Shown: piece after piece, positions 49,605-58,826 of the stretch
Numbering within the stretch: the first letter of the stretch is position 1
Layout of the letters: the number at the start of each line of letters is the position of its first letter
Source: Chromobacterium rhizoryzae
GTDB lineage: Bacteria > Pseudomonadota > Gammaproteobacteria > Burkholderiales > Chromobacteriaceae
Reading direction: 5' to 3'
DNA: 64,000 nt
Assembly (NCBI RefSeq): GCF_020544465.1
Contig: NZ_CP066126.1
Location: 3,472,001 to 3,536,000, forward strand
Made by a program: the position numbers and the translations under genes
The notes under the pieces: model-generated
What the model saw: the letters and a program-made list of their open reading frames with translations, nothing else
The model's database searches: none
Told to the model about the DNA's origin: nothing

Positions 49605-51119
49605 CTACACGCGCGCGCCATCCAGGTTGGATTTCATCTCGTAGCTCTGCTTGACATCGCCATTGCCGTCCACGCTTTCCAGCCTCACGTCGAAGCCCCA
49701 CAGCCGGCACACATGCTTGAGCACCTCGTTGGCGCTGTTGTCGTCCAGCGGCCGCCTGTTGTGCATGGTGTGGCGCAGCACCAGGCTGCGGTCGCCGCGC
49801 ACATTGACCGACCACACCTGGATATTGGGCTCGCGCGAACCCAGATTGTACTGCTCCGCCAGCTTGCCGCGGATGTCGCGGTAGCCCATGTCGTCGTGGA
49901 TGGCGGACACTTCCAGCTTGTCGTCGTGGTCGTCGTCGCGGATGGAGAACAGACGGAAATCGCGAATCAGCTTGGGCGACAGATACTGCGAGATAAAGCT
50001 CTCGTCCTTGAAGTTCTTCATCGCGAACTCCAGGGACTCCCGCCACGGCGTGCCGGCCAGGTCCGGGAACCAGGCGCGGTCCTCGTCGGTGGGGGCTTCG
50101 CAAATGCGCTTGATGTCCTGATACATGGAGAAGCCCAGCGCGTACGGGTTGATGCCGTTGTACCAACGCGCCGTCACCGGCGGCTGGTACACCACATTGG
50201 TGTGGCTCTGCAAAAACTCCATCATAAAGCCGTCGGTGACCATGCCCTTGTCGTACAGGCGATTGAGGATGGTGTAATGCCAGAACGTGGCCCAGCCCTC
50301 GTTCATCACCTGGGTCTGCCGCTGCGGGTAGAAATACTGCGCCACCTTGCGCACGATGCGCACCACCTCGCGCTGCCAAGGCTCCAGCAGCGGCGCGGAT
50401 TTCTCGATGAAGTACAGCAGGTTTTCCTGCGGCTCCGGCGGAAAACGCGGCGGCGCCTTGTCGCTGCCGTCCTTGTCGCGCTTGGGAATGGTGCGCCACA
50501 GATCGTTGACCTGGGTTTGCAGGTATTGCTCGCGCTCTTCCTGGCGCGCCTGCTCCTTGGCCAGCGACAGCTTCTGCGGCCGCTTGTAGCGGTCCACGCC
50601 GTAATTCATCAGCGCGTGGCAGCTGTCCAGCAAGTCCTCCACCGCGTCTATGCCGTAGCGCTCCTCGCACTTGGTGATGTAGCTCTTGGCGAACACCAGA
50701 TAGTCGATGATGGCCGAGGCGTCGGTCCAGGCGCGGAACAGGTAGTTGCCCTTGAAAAAGCTGTTGTGGCCGTAAGCGGCGTGGGCGATCACCAGCGCCT
50801 GCATCGTCATGGAGTTTTCCTCCATCAGATAGGCGATGCAGGGGTTGGAGTTGATCACAATCTCATAGGCCAGCCCCATCTGGCCGCGCTTATAGCTCTT
50901 TTCGGTGGCGACGAAATGCTTGCCGTAGCTCCAGTGATGGTAGTTGACCGGCATGCCCACCGAGGCGTAGGCGTCCATCATCTGCTCGGCGGTGATGACT
51001 TCCAGCTGGTTGGGATAGACATCCAGCTTGAATTCATCCACCGCGATGGTGCGTATCTGCCGGTCGTACTCGTCGACCAGGTCGAAGGTCCATTCGGACC
51101 CGGTAGAAATCGGTGTCAT
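49605..51119 (-). CDS. SpoVR family protein
   Basis: A 504-residue cytoplasmic protein of the SpoVR/YcgB family. It has YPNQLEVITAEQMMDAYASVGMP near 37-60, HWSYGKHF, and NSNPCIAYLMEENSMTMQALVIAHAAYGHN near 90-120. A later NEGWATFWHYTILN near 275 is typical. In proteobacteria it is almost always coupled to prkA and yeaH, in a stationary-phase and stress set that controls, among other things, biofilm and stress fitness. Its biochemistry is unknown. Copy 6 of the repeat element lies between it and yeaH. Confidence 0.93.
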   Translation of the reverse strand: MTPISTGSEWTFDLVDEYDRQIRTIAVDEFKLDVYPNQLEVITAEQMMDAYASVGMPVNYHHWSYGKHFVATEKSYKRGQMGLAYEIVINSNPCIAYLMEENSMTMQALVIAHAAYGHNSFFKGNYLFRAWTDASAIIDYLVFAKSYITKCEERYGIDAVEDLLDSCHALMNYGVDRYKRPQKLSLAKEQARQEEREQYLQTQVNDLWRTIPKRDKDGSDKAPPRFPPEPQENLLYFIEKSAPLLEPWQREVVRIVRKVAQYFYPQRQTQVMNEGWATFWHYTILNRLYDKGMVTDGFMMEFLQSHTNVVYQPPVTARWYNGINPYALGFSMYQDIKRICEAPTDEDRAWFPDLAGTPWRESLEFAMKNFKDESFISQYLSPKLIRDFRLFSIRDDDHDDKLEVSAIHDDMGYRDIRGKLAEQYNLGSREPNIQVWSVNVRGDRSLVLRHTMHNRRPLDDNSANEVLKHVCRLWGFDVRLESVDGNGDVKQSYEMKSNLDGARV

Positions 51120-51146
51120 GTTGCTCCCCCCTTGGCAAGACCGCTC

Positions 51147-51278
51147 AGAACCTGTTTACGATCTGCTGCGCGTCGGCGATACCGCGTTGAAACCGAGCTC
51201 AAAATGCTCATGTACCACGTGTACATTCCGCTTTTTCGCTCGTTTCCGCCTTGTCTCGCGAGATCATAAACACGTTCT
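51147..51278 (-). repeat. Copy 6 of the 140-bp element, inside the prkA-yeaH-spoVR operon
   Basis: AGAACCTGTTTACGATCTGC at the left and GAGATCATAAACACGTTCT at the right. About 10 bp shorter than others near the right arm. It touches the yeaH TGA stop and fills most of the 160-bp gap before spoVR. Confidence 0.87.
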
Positions 51279-52561
51279 CAGGCGGTGGCGGCGCGGCCAT
51301 TGGCCGGCTGGCGCTTGAACAGTTCCCGGAAGACCGGGTAGATGTCGGAAGCCGAACGAATTTTCTGCATGGCGAACTGGCGGTTGCGTTCCTGCACCTT
51401 CAAGTATTCGTACCAGAGGTTTTGCGGCTCTCCTTCGGTGATCTCGATGTAGGCGAAGTACTGGCAGTAAGGCAGCAGGTCCTCCTCCATGATGCGGCCG
51501 CAGTTGGCGGAATCGCTGTCCCAGTTGTCGCCGTCGGACGCCTGGGCGGCGTAGATATTCCATTCGCTGCCGGCGTAGCGTTTCTTGACGATCTCCGCCA
51601 TCAGATTGAGCGCCGAGGACACCACGGTGCCGCCGGATTCGCGCGAGTGGAAGAAATCCTCCTCGCTCACCTCCACCGCACTGGTGTGATGGCGGATGAA
51701 CACCACCTCGATCTTCTCGTAATTGCGCTGCAGGAACAGGTAAAGCAGGATGAAGAAGCGCTTGGCCATGTCCTTTTTCTGCTCGTCCATGGAGCCGGAC
51801 ACGTCCATGATGCAGAACATCACCGCCTGACTGGTGGGCTTGGGCTGCTTGACCCGGTTGTTGTAGCGCAGGTCGAACGGGTCTATCCACGGAATGCTGG
51901 CGATGCGTTCGCGCAGCCGGTGAATGCTTTGCCGTTTTTCGCGGATTTCCGAGGTGTTGTCCTCGTCATCCTCCATCAGGGTGTCGAGTTCCTCCTCCGC
52001 ATCGCCCAGCGTGGCCATGGTGGGCGCGGCCATCGCCACCCGCCGCGCCAGCGCGCCGCGCAGCGAACGCACGATATTGATGTTGGCCGGCGTGCCGTCG
52101 TTGGTGTAACCGGCGCGCACCGTCTTCATCTCCTCAATGCCCATCAGCTGGGTCTTGATCAGATTGGGCAGGGCCAGGTCGTCGAAGAACACGTTCATGA
52201 ACTCTTCGCGCGACAGCTGGAACACGAAATCGTCCTCGCCCTCGCCGTCCTGGCTGGCCTTGCTGCCGCCTCCGCCCCCGCCGCCCTGTGGCCGCGGCAG
52301 GCGGTCGCCCTTGACGAACTCCTCATTGCCCGGGTGCACGTTTTCCGTCATGCCGCCCTTGCCGTGATGAAACACGGGTTCGGAAATATCCTTTACCGGA
52401 ATCGAGACCTTCTCCCCGCTCTCGATATCGGTAATGCTGCGCCCCTTGACCGCCTTGGCGACGGCCTCCTTGATTTGGGCCTTGAAACGGCGCAGAAACC
52501 GTTCGCGGTTGACCGCGGACTTGTTCTTGCCGTTGAGGCGCCGATCGATGATGTGGGACAT
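51278..52561 (-). CDS. yeaH: YeaH/YhbH family (DUF444) von Willebrand A-like protein
   Basis: A 427-residue protein. The N-terminus is basic (MSHIIDRRLNGKNKSAVNRERFLRR), then a Gly/Ser-rich stretch (GGGGGGGS near 95). The C-terminal half is a vWA-like domain with the metal-site FCIMDVSGSMDEQKK near 250. It is the constant partner of PrkA in stress operons. ATG 52561 has GAGG five bases upstream. GTG 52567 is less likely. Its function is unknown beyond this association. Confidence 0.92.
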   Translation of the reverse strand: MSHIIDRRLNGKNKSAVNRERFLRRFKAQIKEAVAKAVKGRSITDIESGEKVSIPVKDISEPVFHHGKGGMTENVHPGNEEFVKGDRLPRPQGGGGGGGSKASQDGEGEDDFVFQLSREEFMNVFFDDLALPNLIKTQLMGIEEMKTVRAGYTNDGTPANINIVRSLRGALARRVAMAAPTMATLGDAEEELDTLMEDDEDNTSEIREKRQSIHRLRERIASIPWIDPFDLRYNNRVKQPKPTSQAVMFCIMDVSGSMDEQKKDMAKRFFILLYLFLQRNYEKIEVVFIRHHTSAVEVSEEDFFHSRESGGTVVSSALNLMAEIVKKRYAGSEWNIYAAQASDGDNWDSDSANCGRIMEEDLLPYCQYFAYIEITEGEPQNLWYEYLKVQERNRQFAMQKIRSASDIYPVFRELFKRQPANGRAATA

Positions 52562-52590
52562 AAGCACCTCGCTTTGCCTGTGCCGACGGC

Positions 52591-52608
52591 GGCCGCCCGC
52601 GGGCGGCC
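52591..52608. other. Palindromic stem in the prkA-yeaH gap
   Basis: A perfect 18-bp palindrome, GGCCGCCCGCGGGCGGCC, 30 bp before the yeaH start. Confidence 0.5.
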
Positions 52609-52675
52609 ATCGCCTGGCTTGCTGTTGTTATATTCTTCACCGCCCGGCGGCGACAGCGGCCGCGCGGGCGATTTC

Positions 52676-52700
52676 CGGCGCCGCCCCAGGCGGCGCCGGA
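52676..52700 (-). other. Stem-loop after prkA
   Basis: CCGGCGCCGCC / GGCGGCGCCGG with a three-base loop, 12 bp beyond the prkA stop and without T tract. It probably stabilises the prkA 3' end or partly attenuates read-through to yeaH. Confidence 0.55.
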
Positions 52701-52711
52701 TCAGCGACGGC

Positions 52712-54640
52712 TTACGAGGACTTGCGCACTCGCAGATACCATTCGCACAACAGACGCACTTGCTTGGCGGTGTAGCCTTTTTCCACCATGCGGTTGACGA
52801 AGTCCTCGTGCTTCTTCGCATCCTCGGCGCTGGCCTTGGCGTTGAAGGAGATCACCGGCAGCAGCTCCTCGGTGTTGGAGAACATCTTCTTCTCTATCAC
52901 CGTGCGCAGCTTCTCGTAGCTGGTCCAGGTGGGATTCTTGCCGCCGTTGTTGGCCCGCGCCCGCAACACGAAGTTGACGATCTCGTTGCGGAAGTCTTTG
53001 GGGTTGGAAATCCCGGCCGGCTTCTCTATCTTCTCCAGCTCCGCGTTCAAGGAGGTTCGGTCGAAAATCTCGCCGGTGTCCTGATCGCGGTACTCCTGAT
53101 CCTGAATCCAGAAGTCCGCGAAGCTGACGTAGCGGTCGAAGATGTTCTGGCCGTATTCGGAGTAGCTTTCCAGATAAGCGGTTTGAATCTCCTTGCCGAT
53201 GAACTCCACGTACTTGGGCGCCAGGTACTCCTTCAGGAAGGTCAGATACTTCTGCTCGATTTCCGCCGGGAACTGCTCGCGCTCAACCTGCTGCTCGATC
53301 ACGTACAGCAAGTGCACCGGGTTGGCCGCCACTTCGCTGTGATCGAAGTTGAACACCTTGGACAGAATCTTGTAGGCGAAGCGCGTGGACAAGCCGCTCA
53401 TGCCCTCGTCCACCCCCGCGTAATCGCGGTATTCCTGGATGGATTTGGCCTTGGGATCCGTATCCTTCAGATTGTCCCCGTCGTACACCTGCATCTTGCT
53501 GAACAGGCTGGAGTTTTCCGGCTCTTTCAGCCGCGACAACACCGCGAACTGCGACATCATCTTCAGCGTGCCCGGCGCGCACGGCGCGCGGCCCAGCGAA
53601 GAGTTGCGGATCAGCTTGTCGTAGATCTTGATCTCGTCGGACACGCGCAGGCAATACGGCACCTTGACGATGTAGATCCGATCCAGGAAAGCCTCGTTGT
53701 TCTTGTTGTTGCGGAACTGCTTCCACTCGGATTCGTTGGAGTGGGCCAGGATCACGCCTTCAAACGGAATCGCGCCAAAGCCCTCGGTGCCCTTGAAGTT
53801 GCCTTCCTGGGTGGCCGTCAGCAGCGGGTGCAAGACCTTGATCGGCGCCTTGAACATCTCCACGAATTCCAGCAAGCCCTGGTTGGCCAGGCACAAGCCG
53901 CCGGAGTAGCTGTAAGCGTCCGGGTCGTCTTGCGCGTATTTCTCCAGCTTGCGGATATCCACCTTGCCCACCAGCGACGAAATATCCTGATTGTTCTCGT
54001 CGCCCGGCTCGGTCTTGGCCACCGCGATCTGCTTGAGCACGGACGGATAGCGTTTGACCACGCGGAACTGGCCGATGTCGCCGTTGAACTCATGCAGCCG
54101 CTTCACCGCCCACGGGCTGGGGATGCTCTTCAGATAACGGCGCGGAATGCCGTATTCCTCTTCCAGCAGCGCCCCGTCCTCGTCGTAGTTGAACAGCGCC
54201 AGCGGAGACTCGTTGACCGGGCTGCCTTTCAGGCAATAGAACGGCACCAGCTCCATCAGCTCTTTCAGCTTCTCGGCAATGGACGATTTGCCGCCGCCCA
54301 CCGGACCCAGCAAATAGAGGATCTGCTTCTTCTCTTCCAGGCCTTGCGCGGCGTGGCGGAAGTAGGACACCACCTGTTCGATCACCTCCTCGGTGCCGTA
54401 AAAATCACGGAACGCGGGATAGACCTTGATGACTTTGTTGGAAAAGATGCGGGACAGACGCGAATCGTGCCGAGTGTCCACCAGCTCCGGCTCGCCTATG
54501 GCGGCCAGCATGCGCTCTGCGGCGGTGGCGTAAGCGCCGGGGTCTTTCTTGCAGAGCTCCAGGTACTCCTGGATGGTGTACTCCTCCTCACGAGTCTTGT
54601 CGTAACGAGCAGCGTAGTGACTGAAGATATCCGGGTGCAT
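52712..54640 (-). CDS. prkA: PrkA family serine protein kinase
   Basis: A 642-residue AAA+-linked protein kinase. The P-loop LLGPVGGGKSSIAEKLKE lies near residues 100-117, an AAA+ core with LANQGLLEFVEMFK near 245 and ILAHSNESEW near 290 follows, and the C-terminal kinase-like domain ends RVRKSS. It heads prkA-yeaH-spoVR. In E. coli the homologues (YeaG-YeaH) respond to nitrogen starvation and stationary phase. ATG 54640 has GGAGAGAGCC upstream. The frame to 54682 lacks such a site. Confidence 0.95.
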   Translation of the reverse strand: MHPDIFSHYAARYDKTREEEYTIQEYLELCKKDPGAYATAAERMLAAIGEPELVDTRHDSRLSRIFSNKVIKVYPAFRDFYGTEEVIEQVVSYFRHAAQGLEEKKQILYLLGPVGGGKSSIAEKLKELMELVPFYCLKGSPVNESPLALFNYDEDGALLEEEYGIPRRYLKSIPSPWAVKRLHEFNGDIGQFRVVKRYPSVLKQIAVAKTEPGDENNQDISSLVGKVDIRKLEKYAQDDPDAYSYSGGLCLANQGLLEFVEMFKAPIKVLHPLLTATQEGNFKGTEGFGAIPFEGVILAHSNESEWKQFRNNKNNEAFLDRIYIVKVPYCLRVSDEIKIYDKLIRNSSLGRAPCAPGTLKMMSQFAVLSRLKEPENSSLFSKMQVYDGDNLKDTDPKAKSIQEYRDYAGVDEGMSGLSTRFAYKILSKVFNFDHSEVAANPVHLLYVIEQQVEREQFPAEIEQKYLTFLKEYLAPKYVEFIGKEIQTAYLESYSEYGQNIFDRYVSFADFWIQDQEYRDQDTGEIFDRTSLNAELEKIEKPAGISNPKDFRNEIVNFVLRARANNGGKNPTWTSYEKLRTVIEKKMFSNTEELLPVISFNAKASAEDAKKHEDFVNRMVEKGYTAKQVRLLCEWYLRVRKSS

Positions 54641-55038
54641 GGCTCTCTCCTGGCAGGTAGCAGAGGCGCAAACGATATGCACGCGGCATCCGCTGCTCCC
54701 CTTGCTGAATTAGAGTATTCACATTGTTTCCGGCTTTCTTTTTCTGGGTATAGCATAACGCACAGCCTGGCAGGGCAAAACCGCGCCTGCACACAAAATA
54801 TGAGATCGTGAGCCAGATTCAATACAAGTATTTGAAATGGATGGTGAATTCCGCCAGCTTTTTTTTGTAACGGAAGACGAGCGGCGTGTAAGCGGGAGTA
54901 AACGGAAATCGGCCCTAAAAAAACGCTTTGAGAATCAAACGTTTCCATCGCGGCGATTGAAACATTCACGCCGCGCAGCGCGGCGGAAAAAGAGAAGGGA
55001 ATATAAAGGATGCGCCGCGCCCGCGCGGACTGCGGCGC
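54641..55038. other. prkA upstream region
   Basis: About 400 bp without a credible gene. It includes the prkA promoter. An extended -10-like TGCTATACC lies at about 54755 on the minus strand, but no good -35 or sigma-54 site could be fitted. Confidence 0.4.
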
Positions 55039-55356
55039 TCAGCCTTTGCGCTGCACAATGCGCACGCCGATTTCATAGATGCGGCCGCGCTGCACCTCAT
55101 TGCAGCGCTTCACCTCCACCACCGCCTCCAAGGGCTTGCCCGGCATGCCACCCACGCCCGGGGCCAGCACGATCACGGACAGACGCTCGCCGAACTGCGG
55201 CACAAAGGACGAGCGCAAGGCCATGCCGTCCACCGACAAATCCACGCACTCGCCGTAATGGGTTTCGCCGCTGATCAAAGAACGGATGCGAGCCTTGCAG
55301 CCCATGCTGATGCGACGCCCGCGCCGTCGATCCCGGTAAGGATCAAACGGCGACAC
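55039..55356 (-). CDS. PilZ domain c-di-GMP-binding protein
   Basis: A 105-residue single PilZ domain. RDRRRGRR near residues 8-15 carries the R-x3-R ligand motif, and DLSVDGMAL near 38-46 is the D/N-x-S-x2-G motif, so c-di-GMP binding is expected. The GTG start at 55356 overlaps the end of nudF by 14 bp. It is the third gene of DUF2062-nudF-PilZ. Two diguanylate cyclases are encoded elsewhere in the window. Confidence 0.85.
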   Translation of the reverse strand: MSPFDPYRDRRRGRRISMGCKARIRSLISGETHYGECVDLSVDGMALRSSFVPQFGERLSVIVLAPGVGGMPGKPLEAVVEVKRCNEVQRGRIYEIGVRIVQRKG

Positions 55357-55906
55357 CCGGCATCCTCCCGGCCTGGTGCGCCGCCAGCCAGTGCAGGCCC
55401 ACGATGGACTTGCTGTCGCAGATCGCCCCGCTCAGCGTCATCTCCATCGCCTGGGCCACCGGCACCGTCAGCACCTCCAGGAATTCGCCCTCGTCCAGCC
55501 GGCTGCCCTGCTGGCTCAGCCCTTCCGCCAGGTAATAACTGATGCGCTCGTTGGAATAGCCAATGCACGGATAAGCGGTGCCCAGATACGTCCAGCGCTC
55601 CGCCGCGTAGCCGGTTTCCTCCAACAGCTCCCGCCTGGCCGTGGCCGCCGGGTCCTCGTCCGGGTCTATCTTGCCGGCGGGAATCTCCACGAACTCGCGG
55701 CCGGTCGGATAACGGTACTGGCGCTCCAGCACCAGCTTGCCGTCCGGCGTCAGCGCCAGCACCGCCACCGCGCCGGGGTGCAGAATGTATTCGCGCGTGG
55801 ACGCCGCGCCGTCCGGCAGCGCCACCTCGTCTTTATGAACCTTGAGAAAACCGCCCTGATACACCAGCTCCGACGACAACTGCTTTTCAACCAGATCCAC
55901 AATCAC
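55343..55906 (-). CDS. nudF: Nudix ADP-ribose pyrophosphatase
   Basis: A 187-residue hydrolase of the NudF/ADPRase type. The Nudix box G-x5-E-x7-REUxEExGU is present as GKIDPDEDPAATARRELLEETGY near 80-102, preceded by GREFVEIPAG. It would split ADP-ribose to AMP and ribose 5-phosphate. It starts three bases after DUF2062 and overlaps the PilZ gene. Confidence 0.9.
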   Translation of the reverse strand: MIVDLVEKQLSSELVYQGGFLKVHKDEVALPDGAASTREYILHPGAVAVLALTPDGKLVLERQYRYPTGREFVEIPAGKIDPDEDPAATARRELLEETGYAAERWTYLGTAYPCIGYSNERISYYLAEGLSQQGSRLDEGEFLEVLTVPVAQAMEMTLSGAICDSKSIVGLHWLAAHQAGRMPGVAV

Positions 55907-55909
55907 CCC

Positions 55910-56461
55910 TTAAAGTGTTCTGCAATGCCTGCTTTTCCAGGCGCTGATCACCGCCCAGCGCCACAGCAGCCGCGTCAACGCGTAGCCGATCACGGCAAAG
56001 GTCAGGCCCAGCGCCGGCAATCCCACCAGCAAGGGCCAGCCCAGCTCCGCCAGCCAATTCAGGCAGGCGTGCCACCAATCCGGCAAGCTCATCCGGTCCC
56101 AATTGGGCGGCGGCGTCATTGTACCCGCAGCCGGATTGCCCAGTAAAAGCTTGCCATAAGCATAAGCCAGAAAGTACAGCGGCAATACGGTCAAAGGGTT
56201 AGTGTACAGCGTGAACAACACCGCCACCGGCAGATTCACCCGCATCAGCAAAGCCAGCGCCACCGCCGTCACCTTTTGCGTGGGGCCGGGCATCAGCCCG
56301 GCGAACAAACCCACCCCCACCCCCATCGCCACCTTGCGGCGGTTCAGCGACCAATACGCCGGCCGGTCCAGATAGGGCGCCAGCCGTCGCAGGCCCGGCT
56401 TCTGAAACCAATGGTGCCGATAGGCAACCCATTTGCGTACCTTGCGTCTAAACCAAGTCAT
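55910..56461 (-). CDS. DUF2062 membrane protein
   Basis: A 183-residue inner-membrane protein. The basic N-terminus (MTWFRRKVRKWVAYRHHW) is followed by W-S-L-N-R-R-K-V-A-x-G-V-x-V-G-L-F-x-G-L-x-P-G-P-x-Q, the DUF2062 signature, and two to three helices (about 45-85, 90-110, 140-165). Its function is unknown. It is first of a three-gene unit with nudF and PilZ. Confidence 0.85.
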   Translation of the reverse strand: MTWFRRKVRKWVAYRHHWFQKPGLRRLAPYLDRPAYWSLNRRKVAMGVGVGLFAGLMPGPTQKVTAVALALLMRVNLPVAVLFTLYTNPLTVLPLYFLAYAYGKLLLGNPAAGTMTPPPNWDRMSLPDWWHACLNWLAELGWPLLVGLPALGLTFAVIGYALTRLLWRWAVISAWKSRHCRTL

Positions 56462-56657
56462 CTGGAATGTTTTGATCCTTGTGCGCGCGCGTTGCCGTTA
56501 AACCACACTCGGCGACGGGTAAAACGCGAAAAGCTTGTCAAAGCCACGTCGATAATTTAAACAAGCGTTTGAATTATTCGCCCAAGCGCAGGGCGAACCC
56601 AAACACGACAGACCTGGGCCGGATCGTCCAGGCCGCGCAAACCAACAGGAGAGACCC

Positions 56658-58442
56658 ATGCCTGCATACCAAGCCCCGCTGCGGGATTTCGATTTCGTGC
56701 TCCACGAGCTGATCAAGGTACAGGACATCATCCCCACCCTGCCCGGCTACGAAGAAGCCACCCAGGACATCTTCCGCTCCTATCTGGAGGCCGCCGCCCA
56801 GTTCTGTGAAAGCGAACTGGCGCCGCTGAACCGCCAGGGCGACGAAGAAGGCTGTCACTACGACAGCACCACCAAATCCGTCACCACCCCGCCCGGCTTC
56901 AAGGAAGCCTACCAGCAATACTGTGAACTGGGCTTCCCGGCGCTGGACTGCGACCCGGCCTACGGCGGCCAGGGCATGCCCAAGGCGCTGGGCTTCCCCA
57001 TCATGGAAATGCAGTGCTCCAGCAACGTGGCCTGGTCCATGTACCCCGGCCTGTCCCACGGCGCGTATTCTGCCATTCATGCCCACGGAACCGAAGCGCA
57101 AAAAGCGGCCTACCTGCCCAAACTGGTGGACGGCAGCTGGACCGGCACCATGTGCCTGACCGAACCGCACTGCGGCACCGACCTGGGCCTGCTCAAAACC
57201 CGCGCCGAACCCAACGGCGACGGCAGCTACAGCATTACCGGCACCAAGATTTTCATCTCCGCCGGTGAACATGATATGTCCGACAACATTATCCACCTGG
57301 TGCTGGCCCGCCTGCCGGACTCGCCCAAGGACGTGAAAGGCATCTCCCTGTTCATCGTGCCCAAATTCCATGACGACGGCAGCCGCAACCCCGTGGCCTG
57401 CGGCAGCCTGGAACACAAGATGGGCATCAAGGCCAACGCCACCGCGGTGATCAACCTGGACGGCGCCAAAGGCTATTTGATTGGCGAAGTCAACAAGGGC
57501 CTGTCCTGCATGTTCACCATGATGAACGCCGCCCGCCTGGGCTGCGGCATGCAAGGCCTGGGCATAGGCGAAGCCTCCTTCCAGGGCGCGCTGGCCTATG
57601 CGCGCGAACGCCTGCAAATGCGCTCGCTCTCCGGCGACAAATGCCCGGACAAGCCGGCGGACCCCATCATCGTCCACCCGGACGTGCGCCGCATGCTGCT
57701 GACCCAGAAAGCCTACACCGAGGCCGGCCGCGCGCTGACCAGCCTGCTGGCGCTGCAACTGGACATTGAAGACAAACACCCGGACGCCGACGCCCGCCAG
57801 GACGCCGCCGACCTCGTGGCCCTGCTCACCCCGGTGGCGAAAGCCTTCATGACCGACAACGGCTACGAAGCCGCCAACCTGGGCATGCAAGTGTTCGGCG
57901 GCCACGGCTACATCCGCGAATGGGGCATGGAGCAACTGGTGCGCGACTGCCGCATCTCCCAAATCTACGAAGGCACCAACGGCATCCAGGCCATCGACCT
58001 GCTGGGCCGCAAAGTGCTGATGGACCAGGGCCAGAAGCTGCGCAAGTTCACCAAGCAAATCCACAAGTTCTGCCAGGCCAATGAAGGCAACGACAAGCTG
58101 GCCGACTACGTGGCCCCGCTGTCCAAGCTGTTGAAAGACGTGGGCGAAGTGACCATGGGCATCGGCATGGCCGGCATGCAGAACCGCGACGAAGCCGGCG
58201 CGGCCGCCACCGACTACCTGCGCCTGATCGGCCACCTCAGCTACGCCTGGCTGTGGGCGCGGATGGCGGAAGTGGCTCATTCCAAGCTGGGCGGCGGCGA
58301 AGACGGCTTCTACCAGGCCAAGATCCTGACCGGCCGCTTCTATATGAGCAAGCTGTTCCCGGAAGTGCACAGCCTGCTGGCCAAGCTCAAGGCTGGCGCT
58401 AAGCCGTTGATGGAATTGCAGGACGAGCACTTCGCGTTCTAA
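56658..58442 (+). CDS. Acyl-CoA dehydrogenase (long, DmdC-like subfamily)
   Basis: A 594-residue FAD enzyme. An N-terminal acyl-CoA dehydrogenase domain is preceded by a 30-residue extension typical of the longer subfamily (Y-x-A-P-L-R-D-F-x-F). MCLTEPHCGTDLGLLKTRA near 155 and KIFISAGEHDM near 195 bind FAD and substrate. QIYEGTNGIQAIDLLGRKV near 435 contains the catalytic Glu, and an extra C-terminal helical domain follows. It would oxidise medium- or long-chain acyl-CoA, or methylthio-acryloyl-CoA precursors, and pass electrons to ETF. Copy 7 of the element starts at its stop codon. Confidence 0.92.
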   Translation: MPAYQAPLRDFDFVLHELIKVQDIIPTLPGYEEATQDIFRSYLEAAAQFCESELAPLNRQGDEEGCHYDSTTKSVTTPPGFKEAYQQYCELGFPALDCDPAYGGQGMPKALGFPIMEMQCSSNVAWSMYPGLSHGAYSAIHAHGTEAQKAAYLPKLVDGSWTGTMCLTEPHCGTDLGLLKTRAEPNGDGSYSITGTKIFISAGEHDMSDNIIHLVLARLPDSPKDVKGISLFIVPKFHDDGSRNPVACGSLEHKMGIKANATAVINLDGAKGYLIGEVNKGLSCMFTMMNAARLGCGMQGLGIGEASFQGALAYARERLQMRSLSGDKCPDKPADPIIVHPDVRRMLLTQKAYTEAGRALTSLLALQLDIEDKHPDADARQDAADLVALLTPVAKAFMTDNGYEAANLGMQVFGGHGYIREWGMEQLVRDCRISQIYEGTNGIQAIDLLGRKVLMDQGQKLRKFTKQIHKFCQANEGNDKLADYVAPLSKLLKDVGEVTMGIGMAGMQNRDEAGAAATDYLRLIGHLSYAWLWARMAEVAHSKLGGGEDGFYQAKILTGRFYMSKLFPEVHSLLAKLKAGAKPLMELQDEHFAF

Positions 58443-58583
58443 GAACCTGTTCAATGTCTGCTGCGCTTCAGCGATACGGCGTTGAAAACCAGCTCAAAAT
58501 GCTCATGTACCACGAGTACATTCCGCTTTTTCGCTCGTTTTCGCCTTGTCTCGCCCTTGCTCGCGAGATGTTGAACAGGCTCT
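58442..58583 (-). repeat. Copy 7 of the 140-bp element, between stop codon and terminator
   Basis: AGAACCTGTTCAATGTCTGC begins at the last base of the acyl-CoA dehydrogenase TAA, and GAGATGTTGAACAGGCTCT ends it. The gene's terminator follows 25 bp later. TA flanks both sides. Confidence 0.9.
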
Positions 58584-58607
58584 AAGCCACTTACGATAGT
58601 GAAACGG

Positions 58608-58631
58608 AAACGGCCCCTCGGGGCCGTTTTT
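58608..58631 (+). terminator. Terminator of the acyl-CoA dehydrogenase gene
   Basis: AACGGCCCC / GGGGCCGTT with a short loop, then TTTCTTTT. Confidence 0.9.
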
Positions 58632-58826
58632 CTTTTGCCGCCGTCCGCCCCTCACCCAGCCTGGCCTTGAGCCATCACGACATTGATTCATAAAAAACGA
58701 ATACAAAGCTAATTATATTTCACTTTTAACGAATAAAAGGGCTTCGTAAAATGGTCGCCATGGATACACCGCGCCGACGGCAGCGGAACCTTCGCATTCA
58801 TTCACCCCAATACCAGAGGCCCTCTC

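Noticed and set aside
54641..54840. A sigma-54 promoter for prkA, as known for E. coli yeaG
   Set aside because: The best GG…GC pair (AGGCGCGGTTTTGC on the minus strand) has nine rather than ten bases between GG and GC and lacks the TTGCA context.
54837..55274. A 145-codon plus-strand frame before the PilZ gene
   Set aside because: Extreme Arg/Pro/Ser composition opposite the PilZ coding frame, with no start signals.
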